52,233 nt of DNA from Clostridia bacterium (GCA_017460395.1 JAFUBA010000120.1:1-52233), one strand, 5' to 3'; positions 1 to 8,469 are shown, counted from the stretch's first letter. Notes: generated from the sequence alone by a model not told the origin. Numbers and translations are program-made.

Positions 1-130
1 ATCTCAGATTTGATCTCTTGTTCCAGTAAACTTTTTGCCATAACACATTTTCACTCGCGCATTGGGCGAGCGCCTCCTCGGTATGCATTATAGCATGCTA
101 AAATCACCCGGTAAATACCCTAGATTTTGA

Positions 131-1756
131 ACTACACCCAACAGAAATGCCCATGATATCAGCATCGGTGTCGCAAACATCTTTGATAAGTTTGCGGTGC
201 TTGATCTGACGAGTGAAGCGTGGACCTATATTCAGGGTTTCCCCGACGACCGGACGCTTCCCATGACTGGCAGTTTCCAGGATTTCTATACTTCTTTCCT
301 GAGCCGGGTGCCCGAGGAAGATCAGAAAAAAGAAATCGAGCGCTTTATCCAGCCAGCGCATCTGAAGCAGGTTCTCCATGATACAGACATAGCAAGTATC
401 CTGATTCATGCACCGATTGGCTATGAGAATCTCTGGTATACTTACAATTTCATTGTCATCTCAAGGGACGAAGAAAGAAACCCTTTACGGCTTCTGGTCG
501 TTCGCCAGAATGTCACAAAGCTTCACGAAAAAGAGGTGCACGACACCCATCTTTTGCAGGAAGCGCTGAGTGCTGCAGAAAAGGCCAGCCGGGCCAAAAC
601 AGAGTTTCTCTTCAATATGTCGCATGATATCCGCACGCCGATGAACGCGATCATGGGATATACTGACATTGCCAAAAGCCACTGCAATGACCAGACACTG
701 GTTCATGACAGTCTGGACAAGATCAAAGCTTCCAGTGAGCATCTGCTGTCTCTGATTAACGATGTGCTGGATATGTCCAGAATTGAATGCGGAAAGCTGC
801 AGCTGCACAATGAGGATTTCTCGATCACAGAATCCATGCGCAAGCTCCATGATCTGGTCTACATGCAGGCAGAAAAGAAGAAACAGACAATCACCCTGCA
901 GGAAAACATCGAGCACACGGTTGTTCACGCAGACCCGCTCAGACTGAATCAGGTGCTTTTGAACATTTTAAGCAATGCTGTGAAGTATACCCCTGAGGGT
1001 GGGCATATCGAGATCTTTGCAGAGGAATTGATCAGCGACAATCCTGGCCATGCAGTCTATCAGTTCCGTGTAAAGGACGACGGGATCGGCATGAGTGAGG
1101 AATACCTTCCCCATCTGTTTGACAGCTTTTCAAGGGAGTTTAACAGCACCATCAGCCGTGTGCAGGGCACCGGCCTTGGCATGTCGATTGCAAAGAACCT
1201 GACCGAAATGATGAGCGGAACCATCCGGGTGACAAGCCAGCTCGGCAAAGGCAGCGAGTTCACCGTCACGCTGCCGGCCACGTATGTGGAGCAGGCAGGG
1301 ACAGATCAAGAAAAAGAAGATCTCCATTTTGACACAGAAGACATAAAAGGTCTGAAGCTTCTTCTGGCAGAGGACAACATGATCAATGCTGAGATCGCGA
1401 AGATGATGCTCCTTGAGGCCGGATTTGAGGTCCTCCATGTAGAAAACGGCCAGATGGCCCTGGAAAAAATCGAGGAAGCACATGATGTCTTCGATGCCAT
1501 CCTGATGGATGTGCAGATGCCGGTGATGAACGGATATGAAGCGACAAAAGCCATCCGAGAGCTGGAGTCAGACAGGAAATATCCGAGAATTCCCGTGATC
1601 GCAATGACGGCAAACACGTTTGAAGATGATAAAAAGAATGCGCATGAAGCCGGAATGGATGACCATATCGGGAAGCCATATCAGCAGGAAGAAATGATCC
1701 GGAAGGTTGCGGCATACGCTTTAAAGTATCATGCCGGCAAAAACGAAAGGTCGTAA
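131..1756 (+). CDS. Hybrid sensor histidine kinase/response regulator, probably 5'-truncated
   Basis: The readable product from a GTG at 197 is 519 residues. A PAS-like region covers roughly residues 1-110. A HisKA domain follows with the H-box FNMSHDIRTPMNAI (phospho-His near 143), then a HATPase with an N-box (NILSNAVKYTPEGG) and G-boxes (DDGIGM, GTGLGMS), and a C-terminal receiver with acidic pair AEDN and phospho-acceptor Asp near 438 in LMDVQMP. It should autophosphorylate and pass phosphate to its own receiver; no output domain is present. The GTG has no recognisable ribosome site. The same frame stays open back to 131, just after a TGA at 128-130, and those extra residues still look like the first strand of the same PAS-like domain. 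That suggests the true N-terminus is lost or frameshifted. The signal sensed is unknown. Codon use looks less GC-rich than in the neighbours. Confidence 0.85.
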   Translation, partial: TTPNRNAHDISIGVANIFDKFAVLDLTSEAWTYIQGFPDDRTLPMTGSFQDFYTSFLSRVPEEDQKKEIERFIQPAHLKQVLHDTDIASILIHAPIGYENLWYTYNFIVISRDEERNPLRLLVVRQNVTKLHEKEVHDTHLLQEALSAAEKASRAKTEFLFNMSHDIRTPMNAIMGYTDIAKSHCNDQTLVHDSLDKIKASSEHLLSLINDVLDMSRIECGKLQLHNEDFSITESMRKLHDLVYMQAEKKKQTITLQENIEHTVVHADPLRLNQVLLNILSNAVKYTPEGGHIEIFAEELISDNPGHAVYQFRVKDDGIGMSEEYLPHLFDSFSREFNSTISRVQGTGLGMSIAKNLTEMMSGTIRVTSQLGKGSEFTVTLPATYVEQAGTDQEKEDLHFDTEDIKGLKLLLAEDNMINAEIAKMMLLEAGFEVLHVENGQMALEKIEEAHDVFDAILMDVQMPVMNGYEATKAIRELESDRKYPRIPVIAMTANTFEDDKKNAHEAGMDDHIGKPYQQEEMIRKVAAYALKYHAGKNERS

Positions 1757-1784
1757 GATTTCTGTAAATTTGCGCATGTCACAA

Positions 1785-1814
1785 CAAATGCCCTGGCTCC
1801 AGCCAGGGCATTTG
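1785..1814. terminator. Bidirectional terminator between convergent genes
   Basis: A perfect 14-bp inverted repeat (1785-1798 and 1801-1814, arms CAAATGCCCTGGCT) lies between the stops of the convergent histidine kinase and aldolase genes. The A/T ends of the arms give short U-tracts on either strand. Confidence 0.75.
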
Positions 1815-1860
1815 TGCTTCCATATACATTTTCCCTCCGTTTGACCATCCGGATCGTCTC

Positions 1861-2637
1861 TCATGCATTGATCCTGCGGACCGCATCTGTCAGATAACCG
1901 CTGAGAATCCGGGCATCCTGGGCAATGGTCATCCACTGTATGCCCCGTCCCACCAGTTCCATGCATGATTCCCTGGTGGGTCCCGCGCAGGATCCGCATA
2001 CTTTTCCGTTTTCTGCAGCCGCCCTGGCCACCTGCCTCTGGATGTCCGCGATCAGACCGGGCTTTTTCTCAGGCGGCACGTCCGTCATGGACATGCCAAG
2101 ATCCGCAGGTCCGACAAACAGGGACTGATATCCTGGCACTTTGGCGATCTCGTCCAGATTCCTTACAGCTTCCATGCTCTCAATCTGGAAAATCTTCCAT
2201 ACTTCGTCCTTTGCTGCCTTCAGATAGGCGCCTTCATCCTCGATGCCATATTTGATCGCCCGAAGAGGCCCAATGCCTCTCCTCCCGCCGTCTGCCGGAT
2301 ACGTGCATGCTTCCACTGCCTGGCGGGCGATCTCAGGCGTATTCACAAAGGGGAAGATCACGCCGTCAGGGCCCATGTCCAGCGTGTTTTTGATCTGGTA
2401 CGCTTCAACACCCGGTACACGCACAAAGGCGCAGGCACCAGCAGACTGTGCCGCCAGCACATGATGGTAGATTTCTCGCCTGTCCATCATGCCATGTTCC
2501 GAATCTATCCACACAAAATCGCAGCCAGAATAGCCTACGATCTCACTCACAGACGCGTCGGCAAACAGCACGAACACACCCACCACAGGTTTGCCCTGCC
2601 GCATTTTCTCTGAGATTTTCTCAAGTCGTGCGTTCAT
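1861..2637 (-). CDS. HpcH/HpaI-family aldolase (2-keto-3-deoxy acid aldolase type)
   Basis: A 258-residue protein, full length for the family. Members are divalent-metal class II aldolases that cleave 4-hydroxy-2-oxo acids to pyruvate and an aldehyde. Visible landmarks are DFVWIDSEHG near residues 40-49 with the conserved His, the Arg of RVPG, the metal-ligand Glu in FQIES, and the metal-ligand Asp in FVGPADLG. A Shine-Dalgarno AAAGGA lies about 7 bases before the ATG at 2637. It stands alone: convergent with the histidine kinase gene and followed by a strong hairpin. The natural substrate (sugar-acid derivative or aromatic catabolite) cannot be told from sequence, and no pathway partner is adjacent. 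Confidence 0.85.
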   Translation of the reverse strand: MNARLEKISEKMRQGKPVVGVFVLFADASVSEIVGYSGCDFVWIDSEHGMMDRREIYHHVLAAQSAGACAFVRVPGVEAYQIKNTLDMGPDGVIFPFVNTPEIARQAVEACTYPADGGRRGIGPLRAIKYGIEDEGAYLKAAKDEVWKIFQIESMEAVRNLDEIAKVPGYQSLFVGPADLGMSMTDVPPEKKPGLIADIQRQVARAAAENGKVCGSCAGPTRESCMELVGRGIQWMTIAQDARILSGYLTDAVRRINA

Positions 2638-3102
2638 TTCGTTTCATCCTTTCCATTCAGTCTTTTCCGCTATGCTGCGGGCCATCACACGATACCATGG
2701 TTTCAAGCCTTGCGCTGAAGTTTTGCCTGCAGATCCTGACCCAGGAAACACCTCTCTCACTTCTCGCGTCCGTCTTCTGCCGTGTAACCCCGGGGGATGG
2801 AAACCGGGAATTCAGCTTTTGTCAGATATATGTGGCCTATGATTTCTGCATGCCCATGCATTGTTCCTGCCAGTTGCTGCAGCCACCACAAAAAGCGTCT
2901 CACTTCCCGAAGAAAGTGAGACGCTCTGGAGGATATCATGTCCTCTAACGCCCAGATAGGTTTACCACAAATTCCATTCATTCCACAAAAAGGTTTACCA
3001 GATCATTCCATTCCATTTTCCATTTCCAGAATATCCACATGACTGTGCCCCTGTGTCTTCAAATGCATTGTTGAATTGCAGAGGCTTTATCCTCGTCTGA
3101 CT
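2638..3102. other. Intergenic region without a convincing gene
   Basis: This 465-base gap between the aldolase start and the Tp47/ZinT-like gene's stop holds the minus-strand terminator at 2889-2925. The 180 bases between that terminator and the stop at 3103 (2926-3102) would be a 3' untranslated region rich in short ATTCCATT-like repeats. Open frames here lack ribosome sites and recognisable similarity. Confidence 0.5.
2889..2925 (-). terminator. Rho-independent terminator of the flavodoxin operon
   Basis: A 12-bp perfect stem (2894-2905 with 2914-2925, arms AGCGTCTCACTT) with an 8-base loop. It is flanked by an A-run at 2889-2894, which is a U-run on the minus-strand transcript. It would end the transcript that leaves the gene at 3103-4539. 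Confidence 0.8.
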
Positions 3103-4539
3103 TTACTCTTCCTCCCCTGCATTCTCGTCCACAAACAGCTTGATGCAGGCCTTGATCTGGGCTTCCTTGTAATTGTCATTGATTGCCCCGACCAGCCAGT
3201 AGGCATACTCGCCCTCATCATAGCTGCCGATGTTTTCAAGCGTCCCACCGTAGCGGAATTCCACATGCTGCGACTGAGCAATGGTATCTCCCGCGAAGGC
3301 AAAATAGGTGAACATGCCGGCATCTGCATCATCCGTGGCATAGACCCGCAGCTGCATGCCGACAGGCTGACCAAAGAAGGTCACATCCACGCTGTCCATG
3401 TAGTGATAGGCATGACGGAAGACCTCGTTGCCTTCCTGATCGGCGCCGGAGATCACATCTCCGCTGATCGTCACACTCTTGAGTCCGTTCTCCAGATAGC
3501 AGTCAAAGATCATGGAAGCAGGATCGCCGCCAAAGGCATCGATCGCTTCCTGGCCCTTCAGTGTACCCATAAAACCCTGGGTCATGTACGTGTACATACC
3601 CTCTGCCGCTTCGCCCTCAAGGCCATACGCAGCCAGGCATTCCATCCAGTAATCCTTGTACTCTTCCCTGGCAAATTCCGGGAACAGGTCGATATAGGTA
3701 CCATTCAGATACGGCAGCAGCTCATCGTCTGATACCGCCAGGTCCACCTTCATGGTATACACGCCCGAGATGGTGACGAAATCAATTTCTGCGATCCGCT
3801 TGCCCCTGAGCGCATTGTAGATGCTGCTGTCCATCGCAAAGCCGATCTGTGTTTTCCGCCAGATATTCGCGATGTGGCGAAGACCGACTTTCGTGCCGTC
3901 ATCCGCAGTCAGGACGATGCCGCTCACGTTCACATCTGCCAGAGCATCGTCTGCGCCGCTCACCTTCATGACCATGTCGGCATGACGGTCGTAGACAAAG
4001 ATGGCATTTCCTTCAAGTGCGGTGCTCTCACCCTGCACTGTGCCGAAGGAACCGTCCTCATTGAGTACCTTGTAGCTTTTCGGTGCATCTTCAAGGACAT
4101 ACCAGGAGTAGCTTGCAGCTTCAAACAGGGCCTCGCTGCCAGTGAACACCGTGGTGGATTCCTGTCCCTTGTTGGTAACCGTGATCTCCACCTGGCTGTC
4201 CTCTGTCACCTCTGCGCCGCCAAGCGTCGGAAGCACGCTCAGATCTTCCACGAAGACCGGGAAGATGACGCCGCTGATATCGCTGCCCGCCGGATCTGTA
4301 TGGTAGGATCCGCCTGCAAGGCCTGCGGTGCGCGTCTTCATGAAGGTGGAGGAGGACACGGCATCCAGTGCCGAGCTGTCTGTCACCTCAGAAGCATAGA
4401 ACGCCTGATAGGGGATATTCATCAGCACATAGCTGCCCTCTGCTGTCTTTTCCTCTGCAGATGCAGACAGTGCAAGGACAACACACAGAACCAGAGCCAC
4501 CAGAACCACAGAAATCTTCTTCATCAACTTGTTCCTCAT
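3103..4539 (-). CDS. Secreted protein with Tp47-like N-terminal and ZinT-like C-terminal regions
   Basis: A 478-residue exported protein. An N-terminal signal peptide (MRNKLMKK, a hydrophobic stretch, then ALSASAEE) lacks a lipobox Cys. The segment with NIPYQAFYASE and DAVSSSTF resembles, from memory, the Treponema Tp47 penicillin-binding lipoprotein domain and its clostridial relatives. The last third has YLNGTYIDLFP, CYLENGLKSVTISGD and HVEFRYG, recalling the lipocalin-like ZinT/AdcA metal-binding domain; the conserved His would be a ligand. A role in metal or haem handling at the cell surface is an inference. The ATG at 4539 is preferred because it follows GGAAAGG; upstream TTG codons fall inside a hairpin. 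It lies 81 bases downstream of a flavodoxin gene and probably shares its promoter, which fits a stress or metal-limitation response. Domain calls are by eye. Confidence 0.5.
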   Translation of the reverse strand: MRNKLMKKISVVLVALVLCVVLALSASAEEKTAEGSYVLMNIPYQAFYASEVTDSSALDAVSSSTFMKTRTAGLAGGSYHTDPAGSDISGVIFPVFVEDLSVLPTLGGAEVTEDSQVEITVTNKGQESTTVFTGSEALFEAASYSWYVLEDAPKSYKVLNEDGSFGTVQGESTALEGNAIFVYDRHADMVMKVSGADDALADVNVSGIVLTADDGTKVGLRHIANIWRKTQIGFAMDSSIYNALRGKRIAEIDFVTISGVYTMKVDLAVSDDELLPYLNGTYIDLFPEFAREEYKDYWMECLAAYGLEGEAAEGMYTYMTQGFMGTLKGQEAIDAFGGDPASMIFDCYLENGLKSVTISGDVISGADQEGNEVFRHAYHYMDSVDVTFFGQPVGMQLRVYATDDADAGMFTYFAFAGDTIAQSQHVEFRYGGTLENIGSYDEGEYAYWLVGAINDNYKEAQIKACIKLFVDENAGEEE

Positions 4540-4560
4540 GTACTTCTTTTCCTTTCCAGG

Positions 4561-4601
4561 CATTTTGCCCAAAAGGGAGCCATTCCCTTTTGGGCAAAAT
4601 G
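4561..4601 (-). other. Long perfect inverted repeat between flavodoxin and Tp47/ZinT-like genes
   Basis: Arms of 18 bp (4561-4578 and 4584-4601) with a 5-base loop, ending 22 bases before the downstream ATG at 4539. There is no U-run, so it is more likely an mRNA stabiliser, processing site or partial attenuator that sets the ratio of the two proteins than a strong terminator. Confidence 0.6.
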
Positions 4602-4620
4602 CTGGCTGACGATTTTGCGA

Positions 4621-5037
4621 TCAGGCGATTGCAGCGCCCAGTGCCTTGCACTTTTCGAGTCCTTCATCGTCAGGTGCTTCGTTGACAATCAGGCTCTCGC
4701 AGGCCAGGGTGATTCCCTTTTCGCCGCAGCGGGCTTCCCATGTCCGCATCCATTCGCCGTCACCCCATCCGTAAGACCCGAACAGGGCTACCTTCTTGCC
4801 GGGCAGCGCGCCTTCCACGGACTCCAGCATCGGCAGGAATTCACCATCTTCCAGTTCCTCTGCACCCATGGCCGGGCAGCCCAGGGCCACTGCATCATAG
4901 GAAGACACATCACTCACATCGGCACACGCCAGAAGATCCACCTCAGCACCATTTGCTTTTGCGCCATCTGCCACAGCATTGGCCATGGCCTCGGTGTTTC
5001 CCGTGCCGCTCCAGAAGATCACTGCAACCTTGCTCAT
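4621..5037 (-). CDS. Short-chain flavodoxin
   Basis: A 138-residue FMN-binding electron carrier of the clostridial short-chain type. The phosphate-binding loop WSGTGNTE is at residues 9-16, the isoalloxazine-binding loops are GCPAMGAEEL and GSYGWGDGEW, and the length is typical. It should replace ferredoxin in low-potential electron transfer, classically when iron is scarce. The start follows AAGGAAGG about 8 bases before the ATG. It is first in a two-gene transcript with the secreted protein at 3103-4539. The long leader (5038-5166) has an operator-like repeat and a terminator-like hairpin, so expression is probably controlled at two levels. Confidence 0.93.
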   Translation of the reverse strand: MSKVAVIFWSGTGNTEAMANAVADGAKANGAEVDLLACADVSDVSSYDAVALGCPAMGAEELEDGEFLPMLESVEGALPGKKVALFGSYGWGDGEWMRTWEARCGEKGITLACESLIVNEAPDDEGLEKCKALGAAIA

Positions 5038-5106
5038 TTGATAACCCTTCCTTTCTGAATTGCCTCAGATTGAATACTTGGTTAGAATATTCAAACCAGC
5101 CTCCTG

Positions 5107-5132
5107 AAAAAAACCACTGTCCAGGGACAGTG
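5107..5132 (-). promoter_or_regulatory. Terminator-like hairpin in the flavodoxin leader (putative attenuator)
   Basis: Stem CACTGTCC/GGACAGTG (5115-5122, 5125-5132), flanked at 5107-5113 by seven A's that are seven U's on the minus-strand RNA. It sits between the promoter at 5173-5200 and the flavodoxin start at 5037, so it would end transcription before the gene unless an alternative fold or factor intervenes. I see no known riboswitch core. Confidence 0.6.
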
Positions 5133-5144
5133 CCGCCTTCAAAA

Positions 5145-5200
5145 GTTAGTTTAAAATAACTAACGCTGGCATGTTATCACAACCTTCGAGACTGTGTCAA
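5145..5200 (-). promoter_or_regulatory. Flavodoxin operon promoter with inverted-repeat operator
   Basis: On the minus strand a perfect -35 TTGACA (5195-5200), 16-base spacer and -10 GATAAC (5173-5178). The predicted start near 5166 abuts a perfect 7-bp inverted repeat, GTTAGTT-N6-AACTAAC (5145-5164), placed where a repressor would block initiation or escape. A metal or redox regulator is plausible, but the site does not match a consensus I can name. Confidence 0.65.
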
Positions 5201-5227
5201 GCCCTTTGCAAAAATTTATAGACATGC

Positions 5228-5255
5228 AAACACCCCGCGCCCTGGGCGCGGGGTG
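5228..5255 (-). terminator. Terminator of the arginine/dpaL operon
   Basis: An 11-bp GC-rich perfect stem (5231-5241, 5245-5255; arms CACCCCGCGCC) with a 3-base loop and a short U-tract on the minus strand. It lies 9 bases past the stop of the diaminopropionate ammonia-lyase gene. Confidence 0.8.
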
Positions 5256-5263
5256 AAACAGGT

Positions 5264-6427
5264 TTACATCCCTGCGATGACCTTTCTGTAGTGTTCCGGA
5301 TCGGTATCCCCCTCTGTGCTGATGAGCAGTACACAGGAGGTGTCATCGAGATGCATTTCTTCCCGGATATCCCGGTATCGCCCGTCCTGCATGAGGCGGG
5401 AGAGCAGGCCCATGCCGACGGCTCCGGACTCCCCGGACACGATCGCCGGATCCGGTGGCAGGGGCTTTCCAAGCAGGCGCATGCCCTCCTCTGTGATATC
5501 GTCTGTCACCTCAAAGGCCGCATCGGCGATGTCCTTCAGCTTCTCCCAGGCGATGGTGGAGATGCTCTGACAGTTGAGTCCTGCCATCTCAGTGACGCCT
5601 GAGCCCGTGGCGTCCCGGCGCTCTCCCCTTTCAAAGGAAGGCACAAAGCAGCAGGCACCTTCAGGCTCCACGAGAGATATATGGATATTTCTCCATCTTG
5701 CCTTCAGGGCACAGGCCACAGCCGCCGCCATGGAGCCCACACCGGACTGAAGAAACACGTGGGTGATCTGCCTTTCCGTCTGCTGCAGGATTTCCTGCAC
5801 CATCACGGTGTACCCCTGCATGATCCACGTGGGCACCTTTTCATATCCATCCCAGGCCGTATCCTGGCAGAGAAGCCATCCCTTTTCCTCGGACAGCGCC
5901 CGGGTGTACCGGGCGCACTCGTCGTAGCTGAGATCGGTCACCACGGCCTCCGCGGCACCCGCTTCCAGAATGGCCTTCCTCCGTGCCTCCACAGAGCCCT
6001 TCGGCAGGAACACGTGGGCAGATGCGCCAAAAAAGCAGGCAGCGAAGGCCACGCCTTTTCCGTGGTTGCCGTCGGTGGTGGTGACAAAGTGCATCTGGCG
6101 CACCCTTGCCTGCACGTCCTCCGACCTTATTTCCTCCAGCGTCACCCGTCCCGCATCTATCTGCAGCTGCTCGCAGATCATCCGGAAGACCGCACAGACC
6201 CCGCCCAGTCCCTTGAAGGCCTTGAGCGAGAACCTGGTCGATTCATCCTTGACCAGGATGCTCCCAAGGTGCAGCTCTTCGGCCCTTGCATGCAGTTCAT
6301 GGAGCGCGGTCGGGTTGGGATCCACCATGTCGCGATATCTGAGTATTTCCGGGTCCGGAAGGAATGGCTGCAGAACATCCTCGGATATCTGCGTCGCCTT
6401 CAGGGGATTTTTCACACAGCGGATCAA
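5264..6427 (-). CDS. dpaL: Diaminopropionate ammonia-lyase
   Basis: A 387-residue fold-type II PLP enzyme, the usual length for the YgeX/DpaL family, which converts 2,3-diaminopropionate to pyruvate and two ammonia. The N-terminal ILVKDESTRFSLKAFKGLGG segment carries the Schiff-base Lys (near 72), followed by TTDGNHGKGVA and the glycine-rich QSGVGSMAAAV phosphate loop. The TTG start overlaps the argD stop (TTGA), which implies translational coupling and membership of the arginine operon. That location is unusual; it may supply ammonia or pyruvate, or detoxify diaminopropionate. A related threonine-dehydratase-like activity cannot be excluded. Confidence 0.85.
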   Translation of the reverse strand: MIRCVKNPLKATQISEDVLQPFLPDPEILRYRDMVDPNPTALHELHARAEELHLGSILVKDESTRFSLKAFKGLGGVCAVFRMICEQLQIDAGRVTLEEIRSEDVQARVRQMHFVTTTDGNHGKGVAFAACFFGASAHVFLPKGSVEARRKAILEAGAAEAVVTDLSYDECARYTRALSEEKGWLLCQDTAWDGYEKVPTWIMQGYTVMVQEILQQTERQITHVFLQSGVGSMAAAVACALKARWRNIHISLVEPEGACCFVPSFERGERRDATGSGVTEMAGLNCQSISTIAWEKLKDIADAAFEVTDDITEEGMRLLGKPLPPDPAIVSGESGAVGMGLLSRLMQDGRYRDIREEMHLDDTSCVLLISTEGDTDPEHYRKVIAGM

Positions 6428-7599
6428 GAAGCCACGACCTCCCGCAGAATTTCCACGCCTTTTTTAAGGACATCTCTGTCAATATTCAGCGCAGGCAGAA
6501 GCCGCACTTTGTCCTTGGCGGTGAGGCAGAGAACACCTGCGTCCATGCACTCCCTGACCACCTGACCTGCCGCCTTTTCCGTCTCGATCCCAAGCATCAG
6601 GCCTTTGCCGGAAATGGACAGGATCCCCTTCTGTCCCTGAAGCAGCTCCCGAACCATCTGTCCCTTCTCCGCGATGTCCCTCAGCATCTCATCGCTCAGC
6701 CGCTCAAGAATGCTCAGGGCACCGGCGGCGCACACCGGGTTTCCGCCAAACGTCGATCCGTGATCGCCCGGCCCCAGCACGTCCTGTACACGCTCCGCCA
6801 TGAGTGTCGCGCCAAGCGGCAGCCCGCCTGCCAGTCCCTTGGCCGTGGAGACCACATCCGGGTGCAGGTCTGCATGCATATAGGCATACAGCTTTCCCGT
6901 CCTGCCGTTCCCGGTCTGCACCTCGTCCACAAGAAGGAGACAGCCGTATTTTCGGCAGAGCTCCTCCACTGCCTGAAGATACGCCCGGGAAAGCTCAATC
7001 ACGCCGCCCTCACCCTGGATACACTCAAGAAGGACGCCGGCTACCTTTTCCTTCCGGAGCACTGCCTCCAGCTCCTCCGTGTCCTCCGGCGTCACGTGCA
7101 AAAAGCCCGGCGTCAGCGGCTGGAAGAGCTCGTGATAGTGCTCCTGCCCTGTGGCCGCGAGGGTGGTCAGCGTCCGTCCGTGGAAGCTCCCCTTCATGGT
7201 CACAATGGTGGAATATTCTGCGCCGCGATGCTCCATCGCCCACTTCCTTGCCACCTTGATCAGGCACTCGTTGCTCTCGGCGCCGGAATTGGAAAAGAAC
7301 ACCTTCTTCATGCCCGTGCGCTCACACAGCATCTGAGCCAGGCGGGCACACGGCTCTGTATAATACAGATTGGATGTATGCTGCAGCATGTGCAGCTGTG
7401 CTTCCACCGCCTTCACCCAGGTTTCGTCCCCGAAGCCAAAGGAGGTCACGGCGATGCCGCTGCCAAGATCGATATATTCCTTCCCGTTTTCGTCCCGGCA
7501 CACAGACCCGTGCCCCTCCTTCAGGACCAGCGGGAACCTTCCGTAGGTGTGTGCAATATACGCCCGGTCCATCTCCTGAACATTGTCCATCTCGCTCAT
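6424..7599 (-). CDS. argD: Acetylornithine aminotransferase
   Basis: A 391-residue class III PLP aminotransferase that makes N-acetylornithine from N-acetylglutamate semialdehyde and glutamate. Features include the SNSGAESNE segment for PLP phosphate binding, GSFHGRT, LLVDEVQTGNGRTG with the PLP-contacting Asp, and the Schiff-base Lys in STAKGLAGG. The ATG at 7599 overlaps the argB stop as ATGA; a second ATG at 7590 is better spaced from GGAGGG and may be the one used. A much longer open frame continues upstream but only runs antisense-free through argB in another frame and is not coding. Confidence 0.93.
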   Translation of the reverse strand: MSEMDNVQEMDRAYIAHTYGRFPLVLKEGHGSVCRDENGKEYIDLGSGIAVTSFGFGDETWVKAVEAQLHMLQHTSNLYYTEPCARLAQMLCERTGMKKVFFSNSGAESNECLIKVARKWAMEHRGAEYSTIVTMKGSFHGRTLTTLAATGQEHYHELFQPLTPGFLHVTPEDTEELEAVLRKEKVAGVLLECIQGEGGVIELSRAYLQAVEELCRKYGCLLLVDEVQTGNGRTGKLYAYMHADLHPDVVSTAKGLAGGLPLGATLMAERVQDVLGPGDHGSTFGGNPVCAAGALSILERLSDEMLRDIAEKGQMVRELLQGQKGILSISGKGLMLGIETEKAAGQVVRECMDAGVLCLTAKDKVRLLPALNIDRDVLKKGVEILREVVAS

Positions 7600-8450
7600 T
7601 CCCTCCGAATCCATGTCCCGGCGCCCTCGTCGGTGAGAAGCTCCATCAGGATCGAGTGTGGCACCCGCCCATCCATGATGACCGCGTTCTTCACACCCTT
7701 GTCCAGCGCCGTCAGGCAGCAGTCCACCTTCGGGATCATGCCGCCGGAGATGATGCCGCTCTTGTAGAGCTCCCGGGCCTCCTGCGCCGTCAGCTCCGGA
7801 ATCAGGCTTTCCGGATTCTCCCTGTCCCTGAGGATGCCCGCGATATCCGTCATGAGGATCAGCCGCTCGGCCCCGAGGGCGCCCGCGATGTGGGCAGCGG
7901 CGGTGTCGCCGTTGATATTGTACACATTCCCCTCCCCGTCGCACCCGACGGTGGAGATCACGGGAATGTAGCCCTTCTCCAGGATATCCAGGACCGGCTG
8001 GATGTGCACGTCCGTCACATCGCCGACATAACCCAGCTTTTCGTTCCGCATGGAGGCCTCGATCAGGTGGCCGTCGATACCGCTCAGGCCGATGGCCCGC
8101 CCGCCCTGCAGCTGCAGAAGATTCACGAGGGACTTGTTGACCTTGCCGGCGAGGACCATCTGCACGATGTCCACCGTCTCGCGGTCTGTCACCCTGAGTC
8201 CATCCACAAAGACGGGCTCCTTGCCGAGGCGGCCCATGAGGTCCGAGATTTCCGGCCCGCCGCCATGGATGAGGACGATCTGCACCCCGATGAGCCACAG
8301 AAGCACGATGTCCTCCATGACCTGGCCCTTCAGCTTTTCCTGCGTCATGGCGTTCCCGCCGTACTTGATCACCACGGTCTTGCCCGTATACCTGCGAATG
8401 TATGGCAGGGCCTGGACCAGCACCTCTGCCCGCTGCGCGTTCGAAAACAT
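7596..8450 (-). CDS. argB: Acetylglutamate kinase
   Basis: A 284-residue amino acid kinase that phosphorylates N-acetylglutamate, the second step of arginine synthesis. The motifs are VIKYGGNAM at residues 24-32, LIHGGGPEIS for substrate, VGDV, and DTAAAHIAGALGAERLILMTDIAG for nucleotide. The start has GAGGGA 6 bases upstream. It is the third gene of argC-J-B-D-dpaL, with a 19-base gap after argJ and a 4-base overlap into argD. Enzymes in this group are often inhibited by arginine; I did not try to judge whether the inhibitory N-terminal helix is present. Confidence 0.95.
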   Translation of the reverse strand: MFSNAQRAEVLVQALPYIRRYTGKTVVIKYGGNAMTQEKLKGQVMEDIVLLWLIGVQIVLIHGGGPEISDLMGRLGKEPVFVDGLRVTDRETVDIVQMVLAGKVNKSLVNLLQLQGGRAIGLSGIDGHLIEASMRNEKLGYVGDVTDVHIQPVLDILEKGYIPVISTVGCDGEGNVYNINGDTAAAHIAGALGAERLILMTDIAGILRDRENPESLIPELTAQEARELYKSGIISGGMIPKVDCCLTALDKGVKNAVIMDGRVPHSILMELLTDEGAGTWIRRE

Positions 8451-8469
8451 GTTGCTTCCCTCTTTACTA

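Noticed and set aside
54-70. Small hairpin CTCGC/GCGAG near the left edge
   Set aside because: Only 5 bp with no U-run and no gene assigned to it.
2757-2981. A 74-codon minus-strand frame in the gap after the Tp47/ZinT-like gene
   Set aside because: It spans the operon terminator, has no ribosome site and no recognisable sequence.
5038-5166. FMN riboswitch upstream of flavodoxin
   Set aside because: The conserved RFN core sequences are absent; only simple hairpins are visible.
7600-8298. An N-terminal extension making argD appear 624 codons long
   Set aside because: The extension runs through argB in a different frame, is low complexity (Gly/Arg/Pro rich) and has no similarity; argD starts at 7599 or 7590.
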